Assembly: GCF_026914185.1 (NCBI RefSeq)
Contig: NC_070575.1
Location: forward strand, 1,116,001 to 1,180,000
Direction: 5' to 3'
Origin: Puccinia triticina
Lineage: Eukaryota; Basidiomycota; Pucciniomycetes; Pucciniales; Pucciniaceae
Length of the DNA: 64,000 nucleotides
Shown here: one piece after another, positions 55,740-64,000 of the stretch
Position numbering within the stretch: position 1 is the first letter of the stretch
How the letters are laid out: each line of letters starts with the position of its first letter
Notes under the pieces: model-generated
Databases searched by the model: none
Seen by the model: the letters and a program-made list of their open reading frames with translations, nothing else
Told to the model about the DNA's origin: nothing
Translations under genes and position numbers: made by a program

Positions 55740-55747
55740 TACAGCCA

Positions 55748-56274
55748 TAGAGATCATTGATTTACACATGGGTACCTGCAGACTTTTTTGGACTAAGTGA
55801 GACCTGCAGAGCGGGCACCAGCGGTAACTGTGCGGGTATTTGTGGGTACCCACCAATAACTAAATTGCCAAGGTAACCTCTGCAACAAGGAGGTTGCCTT
55901 CTTGCTGTGCGCCAAGGTTGTATAACCTTTGTGACCAGGATGATATTCTTCTGGTTGCTGAGGTTTTATAACCTATGCAACCGGGAGGGTTTTTTTTCCT
56001 TCTGGTCACCAAGATGAAGCCCCAGCAACTAGAAGGAGTCCCTCCTGGTTCATGAGGTAGGATGTTCTTGGAGACCAGGTGGGTTTTTCTGGCTGCCAAG
56101 GCTGTAAAGCCTTGCATGGCAACCAGAAAGAGGTGGGAGGTTGTGAATTGAATTACCCGGGTACCTGCTGGCTTTTTCCTGGAATCTTGGACATCCACAC
56201 ACGCTAGTGGCAGGTACCCACTGGCCGTGGTGGGTACCCACCAACAGATAGCGGGTGCAAATCAACAATCTCTA
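55748..56274. mobile_element. hAT-type MITE, 0.53 kb
   Basis: Imperfect inverted ends TAGAGATCATTGATTT / AAATCAACAATCTCTA, with GGGTACC words inside. The flanks TACAGCCA (55740-55747) and TAAAGCCA (56275-56282) match at 7 of 8 positions. The middle holds repeated AGGTTGTATAACCT, TTTATAACCT and CAACCRGAAG words, mostly in hairpin order. It lies inside the dispersed repeat also seen intact at 23.1 kb. Confidence 0.75.
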
Positions 56275-56282
56275 TAAAGCCA

Positions 56283-56839
56283 TAGTAGCACCCTGGAGTG
56301 AGCTAATGCCACACAGCTCACCATGTTCCCTTTGGAGGATCTTCTGCATGCTGTAACACTTTGGGGGAGTTTGGGTGCTGCAGTGCAGAGATATAAATTT
56401 TTCTTTATTTTTGCCATTTTTGCTGAATTTTACTTTTCAACTCCCATTCTGGATAGCAGAATTAATTTTCCCACTCCCAAAATTGCCCCCACCAACTTTG
56501 GGTCCTGGCGACCCAGTGTGCATGTCAAAATACAGTCTTCCGGACGTCTGCAATGTTTGGGTGTTGTAAAATTAATTTTTGGGAGTTGATTTTTCAACCC
56601 CCTACCATAAAGTCTAAATAAAATATATTGACCAAGCCAATACAAAATGCAAAAATATAGTGTATTTTACTGGGTGAGCAATACAAAACAAGTGCAATGT
56701 GTATGCAATACAATAAGAAATACGGGGAAATAAAAATAGATGATGTATTGGATTTGTTGCGCCATTGCTCTTACAGAGTAATAGTTATACATGTTTCATG
56801 CCACCATTGATGAGACTTGGGCCAATCTTATACACATTA
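56283..56839. other. No gene recognised
   Basis: The remainder of the dispersed repeat to about 56360, then A/T-rich DNA with no supported frame. Confidence 0.4.
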
Positions 56840-56999
56840 GGGGGGTTCACAATTGGATTTTTGGTTGCTGGTGGCCCCATAAAATGTTGCTTGCTGGTGC
56901 ACATTTGGGCCATAAAATTACCACCAGAAATGGTAAAACTTTGCTGGTCATCCAACAGGGACCAGCAAAATTTAGACTGGTAAGTGAACACACTGGCAC

Positions 57000-57360
57000 C
57001 CCTCCTGATGACCGGTCAATAGTCATCACCTGGAATGCATACCTCCATCCAATGGCTGGTCAACTCTGGTCATTGGGTTGAGTACACACTCAACTCATTC
57101 CCCAACACAGGCAATTGGACACACACACACCCCCCACTTGGTCATTGAGTGGATGCACACTCCACTCAATGACCAAACCAGTCATTGGGTGCACACACTC
57201 CACTCAATGACCGGCTTGGTCATTGAGTGGATAAATACTCTACTCAATGACCGGCTTGGTCATCAAGTGGATAACTACTCCACTTGGTGACCGGTTTGTT
57301 CATTGAGTGGGTACACACTCCACTCAATGACCCAATTGGGCCATCCATACCGACTCAATG
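57000..57360. repeat. Palindromic-unit minisatellite (locus E)
   Basis: About seven units of CACTCAATGACC ... TTGGTCATTGAGTGGATA type. Confidence 0.8.
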
Positions 57361-57367
57361 GCCAATG

Positions 57368-57588
57368 TGAGAATAAAGGATGGTCAGTGGGTAGAAATGT
57401 CCACCAGCCGCCTTCTTCAAGAATATATTTGTCCGGGCTGAGTGATTGTTGGTGTCTTGGCTCCAAACTGCTACTATCCGCTAGCCTTCAGCGCTCCTCA
57501 ATGAGCCTGATCTATAGCATAATAATTGGCAAGTGAATAAAACTCCGCACTCCGCAAGCACAGAATACGTAAGTAATCCCGCAAGTAA
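57368..57588. repeat. LTR-like repeat related to 39070-39650
   Basis: It starts TGTGAGAATAAAGG and follows the same order of words as the copy after the copia relic, without the 0.4-kb MITE. Confidence 0.6.
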
Positions 57589-58269
57589 GATGTCAGAAAG
57601 CATGCTAAGAAAGCTTACAGAAAGTCACACACGGATGAAATGCACGGATCACGGATTGCGGATTGGTTAGGCGGGCCAGAGCGGGAAGACAGGGCTGGAC
57701 TGCGGCGGACTCCACTCGTGGACTGGTAGCAGCAGCGTGTCAGAAGGTGAGCCAAGGCAGCCAAAGGGGGTGGAACAGGGGCAGAGGCGGTGGCAAGAGA
57801 CTGACTGATGGGAATCTTACTTACTACTCAGCATTAGTAGTAAGTAAGATTCTAGAAAGAAAAGAGAAGAGAAACCGTGAATCTCCACCCCCTTCCTTCC
57901 CTCCATACAATTTGCCTTTCCCACCCAATCCCGCAGATCCAAACTTTCCTGCACTAGTCTGTCAGCTCCGCCCGCTTTCCCGCACGTCACTATCCCAGAC
58001 TCTGCTCCTCTCCAACGCTTGACCTCCCAGGCCCTCTGTCTAGCCCCCGTCAGTCAGTCTCTTGCCACCGCCTCTGCCCCTGTTTCACCCCCTTTGGCTG
58101 CCTTGGCTCACCTGCTGACACGCTGCTGCTACCAGTCCACAAGTGTACTCCGCCGCAGTCCAGCCCTGTCTTCCCGCTCCGGTCCGCCTATCCAATCCAC
58201 AATCCGTGATCCGTGCATTTCATCTGTGTGTGACTTTCCGTAAGCTTTCTTAGCATGCTTTCTGACATC
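57589..58269. repeat. Fold-back repeat with about 225-bp arms
   Basis: The left arm 57589-57810 begins GATGTCAGAAAGCATGCTAA and is the near-perfect complement of 58044-58269. A small extra hairpin (ATCTTACTTACTACT ... AGTAGTAAGTAAGAT, 57818-57852) lies in the loop. A right-arm-only relative is at 40682-41010. Confidence 0.85.
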
Positions 58270-58294
58270 ATCCTCAGTGCTTATGTTACCGGAA

Positions 58295-59107
58295 TGTAAA
58301 AGAATTCAGAAGACCAAAAGTTTATTGCTTCTAATTAGAACTCTGTGCTAAATCCATTATTTTCTAGTAATGAAATTATGTTAAGAGTATTTACCTAAAA
58401 GCAGGCAAGTAGACCGCTTCTTGCTTAAAGGAGAACTTTAAGAGAAGAAAAGATTTAGAGAAATTTATCTCTTTCTCTACAGCTGAGTAGCTCAAGCTGC
58501 GGCAATTGGTTGCTATGTCAGCTTCTTGTGTTCCTTTTTCTCAGAGGACGTTTGTCCTTACTAGAGTTGCCCTATGGGGTTCTTTTTCCAGTTTGCTGAG
58601 CTTCCGCAAAACAACGTATAAGCACTCCCACTTTGTCTGCGTAGTTTATGTGACGGTGAGTTTTGCTCTTTAGTCTTTTGTTTCTATCTTTTGCTTTTCT
58701 TTATGACAAGATTACTCACCTCGCTCTCCTGCTCTCTGAGCAGAATTGGCTTGTTCTGTCTTTTCCTGTTTGACAATGTCTGAGGAAATTATTGGGATGC
58801 GGCATTAGCTCAACATCTTGATCAGCTTGTCAGAAGTTTATTCAGCCGCTTACCTTTGGCGCTAGCTTTGGATATTCTTTCTGCAAGTGACTTGCTCTTG
58901 GGATTTTCCGCAAGTTTTACTTTTCGGCTTGCTGGAGTCGGACCTGCATAAACCAGATATTGGAGTTTCAGTTTTATGAATCTGCGCTGCTGTTTTGGAC
59001 TGCAGAAGTGGTTTGCTTTGCTTACCAGATTCCGCAGCTATTGTAGCTCCCGGCCGCTCTCTCATTTTATGAGCGCTGCGCCGTTTGCCTGAGCTGATAT
59101 TCTCACA
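58295..59107 (-). mobile_element. Possible solo LTR, about 0.81 kb
   Basis: Compared with 41018-41060, where CACCGGAATACACTC is continuous, this copy is interrupted by DNA starting TGTAAAAG and ending TATTCTCACA. GAAT (58292-58295 and 59108-59111) lies on both sides. On the minus strand it starts TGTGAGAATA like the LTR-like repeats at 39070 and 57368. There is no coding sequence. Confidence 0.45.
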
Positions 59108-59199
59108 GAATGCACTCTGTGCTCAGCGGCTCTGTGAATTCCCGCCCATGCTATCTCCAAGTGGACATTCTACCACACCTGCCTATATAAATCACCACA

Positions 59200-59950
59200 C
59201 CGGACCATTGAGTGGACACATACACTCCACTCAATGGCTGGACTGGGTCATCAAGTGGATAAAACCCCACTTGATGACCAACCAGGTCATCGAGTGCACA
59301 CACTCCACTCAATGACCAACCCGGTCATGAAGTGGATAACTACTCCACCAATGACCGGGTCCGTCATTGAGTGGATACCCGCTCCACTTGATGAACCAAA
59401 CGGGACATCAAGTGGATTCAATATCCACTTGATGACCAGGTTGGCCATTGAGTGGATAACTACTACACTTGATGAACCGGTCCAGCCACTGAGTGGAGTG
59501 TGTGCACTCAATGACCGGGTTGGTCATTGAGTGAATACCCGCTCCACTTGATGAACCAAACAGGACATCAAGTGGAGCCAATATCCACTTGATGACCAGG
59601 TTGGCCATTGAGTGGATAACTACTACACTTGATGAACCGGTCCAGCCATTGAGTGGAGTGTGTGTCATTGAGTGGAGTGTGTGCACTCAATGACCGGGTT
59701 GGTCATTGAGTGGAGTGTGTATCCACTCAATGACCCGGTCCGGCCATCAAGTGGAGTGTATGTCCACTCAATGACCCGGTCTGGCCATCAAGTCGGTATG
59801 GATGACCCAATCCGGTCATCGAGTGGAGTGTGTACCCACTCGATGACTGGGTAGTGGTGATCCACTTGATGACCCAAAGTCATTGAGTGGAGTATGTATC
59901 CACCTGATGACCGGGTTGGTCATTGAGTGGGGTGCATGTATGGGTGTGTC
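59200..59950. repeat. Palindromic-unit minisatellite (locus F)
   Basis: About 20 units of CCACTTGATGACC ... GGTCATYGAGTGGA; a segment of about 165 bp (59345-59510) is duplicated almost exactly at 59517-59675. Confidence 0.9.
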
Positions 59951-60194
59951 CTGGTTGACCCAATGATTGGCCTTGATCAGTCATTGGTTGAGGTGTATGA
60001 TATGTACATGTGAGATTGATGGCTGGTCTTGACCTGCCCGGGTTCATGGTGTGATGGGCACCAGTACGTTTCCGGTGCTCAGCCAGCATAAAATCCTCCT
60101 GGTGTGAGGCTGAAAGTTTAATTGCGCAGCGTGCGCATCTCTCCTGGTGAGGTGATAAAATGTTGCTGGTGAAATCCAATTGTGAACCCCCCTA

Positions 60195-61076
60195 TTAGTC
60201 TTCTGTCCAATGATATGTCTGTTGTTCAATTGGTCATCAAAACAACTTCCCAACAGATCAGACTAGGTATGCATACACAATTGTTTACAATCAGGGTATG
60301 ACTGTGTTATTCCTGCTGATTGGATTCTTTTTTGTATGATGTAACCCCTGATTGAAAAATTCAACCAAGTAAATGTATGTTGGATGATGTGGGAAAAGGG
60401 AGAAAGATGGGTAGGATGAGCCAAATTCTTGGCCACTGATTAGCTATCTGGTTGAATGAATTACATTCTTTCTCATATGTCTCATCCTTAACAAAGTAGC
60501 AAATACATAATCAAGAAACAACACAATACTACACGCTCACAGCCAATGTGATATAATACTTGAAGATTGAAATCAGATATATCCGCTACTTTTTGCTGCT
60601 TGTTTGCTACAAAATGGAACAACCCCTTTAGGGCAAATTTCTGAAGGTTTGGAAATTTAGATCATGAGTAAGACTGAAAAAGTTCTGTAAAAACACAACC
60701 AACCGCAAAGAGATAGTCAGAAAGCAGCGAACCAGCATGATGGTTAAAAGGAAGTGAACTGACCAGTATATCTTTTCGTGTTGTCAACTGAATGATATCT
60801 TGGCCGAAATGTTCCAATAATCTAGCGCATACTTCGATGAATGAAGTCAGCCCGGAATGCCCGATAACCAGATGATCTATTAAATGTCTAAAATAGACAT
60901 TAAAAAAACAGTCAGAAGCCTATGGGTAACTCTGCAATTATTTCAGGAGTCATTCTCTGAGGAACTGAAACTCAACTCAAATGATTCTGGTGAACAGAAC
61001 CCCATCAAGAACCCATGAGTGAGGCGGGGCAAACATTCCTTCTGATAACACATGTGAAAATACAGCTATTAGCCAG
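60195..61076. other. Intergenic; no gene recognised
   Basis: An A/T-rich spacer downstream of the minus-strand gene at 61077. Confidence 0.4.
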
Positions 61077-63547
61077 CTATTCTGATACATTCGATCCCAA
61101 TGCAGCCGACTGGATCTTACTGAAAGATGATTGACTGACCCCCATCGAAACAGAATGATACCCAAGATGTTCTAGTAAGGACCTTCCAATTGACGATCGA
61201 CGGTCCAACAAGCTTTGTGTAACCTTCTCAACAAAAACCTCGTAATTTTTCTTGCGATCGCTGTGACTCTTCCCCTTTTCTCCAAAGGCACCTTCACCAA
61301 ATCGATCAAGCATTAACCAACTGACTTTATATATCTCCACTAACTCTATCGATTCTTCGCCATCATCCGACTTGCTTATTCCTTCTGCACTTTCCAATAT
61401 CTTCAAGAAGCTGTATAAGACTGGTGCCAATTTGTCAATTAATGATGACTCTGAATATCTTTCCATCCCGTGAAAAATCGACAATAATCTGTTCTTATTG
61501 ATAAGTTCAAGTCCATTAACATATCACTGATGAGAACCAAATATCTATACAAGGAAAACGGGAAAGAGAGGCAATATAACTAACGTTTCAAGTGAAAACT
61601 GGAATTCGGCGTCTTCTAATTTCCAAGCAGCTCTGAATTTCTTCAAAAATGTTTCCGGAGAAGGGCGGGCTAAATAGCGATAGTATGTAGTGGTGAGCTC
61701 CTCCTCTTGTGACTTGGATTTGATGAGCATTCGTTTATAGATTGCTAATCTGTGCATGAGGTTTGTGTATTAGATCAGCGGATCTCAAAAAGAAAAACCC
61801 AAGATGATGATGCTTGCCAGGCGCGGAAAGCTTACCTCAAGTGACTTGGGAGTTTTAAACGTTGATCCAATTCGTCTTTGAATATGTTTATCAGATCTGC
61901 ATCCCTGGTTTGGAAATCACCTATTCCCTAGCAAAAATGGATTTATATGAAGTGTCAAAACAAATCCATACGATTGTCCAAAGAAATGAGATAAGAGCTA
62001 GGGCAAAGCAAGAAAAAGAAAAAAGCACCGACTTGAATCATTTCCAAGGTTAAGAAACCAATGTTCTTGATGACAGAGCTGCCACTGCGGTTGAAGTTGA
62101 CTTGCGTATTTGTGTCATATGATTGAGCCATCGGAATCGATCGGCCAATTTGTCTAACTTTTATCTCTTGAGTGGTTGATTTAAACGTCACTAGGCATCC
62201 ATCGGATCGATCGTAGTGAAAGAATGTCTTGACCCAATAATGGCACGATGCGAGATTGTAGTCAGAAAGGCAGGGCACGCAGATTGAGCTCGACCAGCTG
62301 TATCTCACACAGTCAGATTCTACTTGGCTCATCGTAACACGCGGCGGTTCCTCAAGGGAAGAGTCATCTACATCAATCTGCATCAACTGTTGGGTGTCTT
62401 GGAAGAGGACCAACATTCCGATCTAGAATATAAGGACAACGGGTGGCTCACTCAGGATGTGATCAAATGTTTGAGCGCGAAAAGCAAAGGTATTGCAACA
62501 CAAACCGACAACGAGACTGACCTTCTGGGATTGGTGGTCACACTGTATACATACGAAGCGGGAGATCGGGCTGGGCAGTTGAAAGAGTTTGCGACTGGTC
62601 GGGGATTTCTGAACCCAACCGTCTTCAGGATCAACAGTGAACACGTGAAAATCATTCTCTCCCCCTAAAGCGCAGCAAGCATCCAGTAGTGGAAACGCTT
62701 TCTGATGTTTCGCCGAAAACACGCTGGGGCTCGGTTTAGTTGACTCGTCGCCAAGTAACGCGTGCAGATTCCAACATGATACCAAGCCATCTTCAAATTC
62801 TGCCAGTAGGTTGACCTCTCCTGCTGAAGCCCGACGAAATTGAACATCAACCAAGAATGACGCGTACGGATTTGAAAGAAACCGGGGATTCTGCCGTCCA
62901 AACGCGCGTAAACACGTAGGCCGGGCTCGTCGATCGTCAAGATCCCACAATAGAAACTCGGTTGACGATCCGCTGATCAGGAGAGTTGGTTGGATATCAA
63001 GTGGACAGCTTGCAAGACCCAATACAGGTGATCTGTGAAGCTGTCTTAGTTTCGAATGCGGCCGTGAGAAGTCTTGACGAGCGATCCATGAGGCAGTGTG
63101 TTGAGTAAGGATGAATTTTTCTCGATCAATTTTTGAACCATTGCCTGAGCGCTGGAGCCACTCACCAGATCTGGTAAGATATAAACCACCGGTGGCCGTT
63201 CCAAAGACCAAGCAAGGGGAAAGTGCAGCCCGATTAGTAACCACCAGTTGAATGGCGGTAATTGTGCCTGGAAGCCTGGTGTTTTGGTTGGAGTCATTCA
63301 AGTCGATGAGGTAGCTGTCGTATGGCGACCGAGCCGATGAGCGTGGCAAATGGTAATGTTGAACGATGAACTTGTCGGTAGAGGCTTGAGAAGAAGAGAC
63401 TGAGATGATTTGGTTTGATGAGCTGCGTGGGTCGATGGCCGACGAAGGAAGCGAGGGATAAAGCTTGATGGTCAGTAGGCGTGGATGGGCTGGCGGAGGG
63501 CTGGAGGGGTGAGGGTGAACAAGGTGCGTGGTTGAGAATGACATCAT
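61077..63547 (-). CDS. Unrecognised protein with WD40-like N-terminal region, five exons
   Basis: Minus-strand exons 63547-62452, 62397-62033, 61927-61836, 61749-61585 and 61488-61077 give 709 residues with phases matching. The introns are 54, 105, 86 and 96 bp; the 54-bp one (GTGAGC...CCAAG) removes an in-frame TAG. The N-terminal half has propeller-like strands (PCLVFGTATGGLYLTRSGEW, LISGSSTEFLLWDLDDRR, LLAEFEDGLVSCWNLH, VSLVVGLCCNTFAF). The C-terminal half is helical and charged. The layout, a propeller followed by a helical tail, recalls RRN6/TAF1C-type RNA polymerase I factors or nucleoporins, but I see no diagnostic motif and do not assign either. The start was chosen at ATG-ATG 63542-63547; upstream codons lack an ATG. 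Confidence 0.7.
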
Positions 63548-63663
63548 CGCCCGGACTCGAATCACACCCAACTTGCAACAAGTGCAAATTAACTTTTAAG
63601 CCCCTCCCGACTGCGCGACTGAGTGGCAAGACGTGAGCTTGAGACATGTTCACGTAGGTTCAC
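63548..63663. promoter_or_regulatory. Shared divergent promoter region
   Basis: About 116 bp between the start codons of the minus-strand gene and the plus-strand gene; both must be driven from here or from within transcribed flanks. No specific element recognised. Confidence 0.45.
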
Positions 63664-63952
63664 ATGTCCGCAGTAAATCTCGACCTTCTATAAAATATTT
63701 CATTGTCATCAGCTTACCACGGATGCACCCATCTCTCAGCCTTCAGTTGGCGCCTTGCTTTGTGCCGTAGGTCTCGGTGCGGCAGAGCTTCAGGTTTGGA
63801 AAGAGGTCGATGGCATCTTATCTGCCGATCCAAGAAAAGTCCCCAAAGCGCAGCAGGTCAGGAGGAATTATTTTGGTTCGTTCAACTCTAAACAAGGGGC
63901 GCTTCCTGCCAGCCAGGCCGTACCAGGTCCTCCGAAGAGGGTCTTGTGTTAA
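63664..63952 (+). CDS. Small hypothetical protein with a 9-bp first exon
   Basis: ATG-TCC-GCA (63664-63672), an intron GTAAAT...CATCAG (63673-63712, only 40 bp), then 63713-63952 to TAA; 82 residues. The protein runs MSALTTDAPISQPSVGALLC, then an Ala/Gly/Leu-rich stretch that could be a short membrane helix, then a hydrophilic end with NYFGSFNSKQG. I do not recognise the family. A larger gene continuing beyond the window through another intron is possible. Support is the clean splice frame, divergent position and codon-like composition. Confidence 0.45.
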
Positions 63953-64000
63953 TTAAGCTTAAACCCTCAACTTCACTTGCAACTTCAATTCTCAACATAA

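Larger units (their letters stand above)
56840..60192. mobile_element. 3.35-kb unit with 21-bp perfect terminal inverted repeats
   Basis: It begins GGGGGGTTCACAATTGG (then ATTT) and ends with the exact complement at 60192. TA lies on both sides (56838-56839 and 60193-60194), as expected of Tc1/mariner-like insertion. Inside are palindromic minisatellites next to both ends, an LTR-like repeat (57368 on), a fold-back (57589-58269) and an insertion of about 0.8 kb (58295-59107). No transposase gene is visible, so it is a non-autonomous, heavily nested element. Confidence 0.7.

Noticed and set aside
62399..62451. Premature TAG in the 61077-63547 gene
   Set aside because: The TAG is inside a 54-bp intron (GTGAGC...CCAAG) whose removal keeps the frame; an 18-bp intron at the same place would be too short.

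Overview
The window is nuclear DNA of a filamentous basidiomycete, most likely a repeat-rich rust fungus (Pucciniales). The evidence is intron-rich genes with 54-150 bp GT-AG introns, fungal-type housekeeping proteins, and a dense nest of Ty3/gypsy, Ty1/copia, hAT and PIF/Harbinger elements. The assignment to rusts is an inference; no marker in the window proves it.

Layout. 1-2145: repeat-derived DNA. 2146-12512: a complete Ty3/gypsy LTR retrotransposon on the minus strand (1299-bp LTRs with one noticed difference, 4-bp target duplication). Its gag-pol frame is uninterrupted except for three in-frame TGA codons. 12.5-19.4 kb: miniature hAT-type elements, a 2.3-kb terminal-inverted-repeat unit, and minisatellites built of short palindromes (ATGACC...GGTCAT). 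19.5-31 kb: the main gene island, with a hypothetical gene, a Harbinger transposase pseudogene split by a MITE, coatomer zeta, mitochondrial processing peptidase alpha, APC11 and ribosomal protein L6. 31-50 kb: mainly transposons, comprising a fold-back element, a DIRS-like RNase H relic, a copia relic, hAT MITEs, a second degenerate gypsy element, and a 3.06-kb hAT element with perfect ends and 8-bp target duplications but a broken transposase. 50.6-54.4 kb: a complete 14-exon phosphoinositide phospholipase C gene. 55-60.2 kb: nested repeats, including a 3.35-kb unit bounded by 21-bp inverted repeats. 61-63.95 kb: a five-exon gene for an unrecognised propeller-like protein, and a small divergent two-exon gene.

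The host genes do unrelated housekeeping work (COPI transport, mitochondrial import, the cell cycle, translation, phosphoinositide signalling) and do not form a pathway; fungal genes of this kind are transcribed singly. The most unusual signals are: (i) TGA is almost the only interruption in otherwise intact element frames, even in a gypsy copy whose LTRs say it inserted recently; (ii) both gypsy elements carry plus-strand, antisense ORFs downstream of integrase, one of them with a Zn2Cys6-type cysteine motif; (iii) palindromic-unit minisatellites recur at about nine loci, at least once as the interior of a hAT-type MITE.
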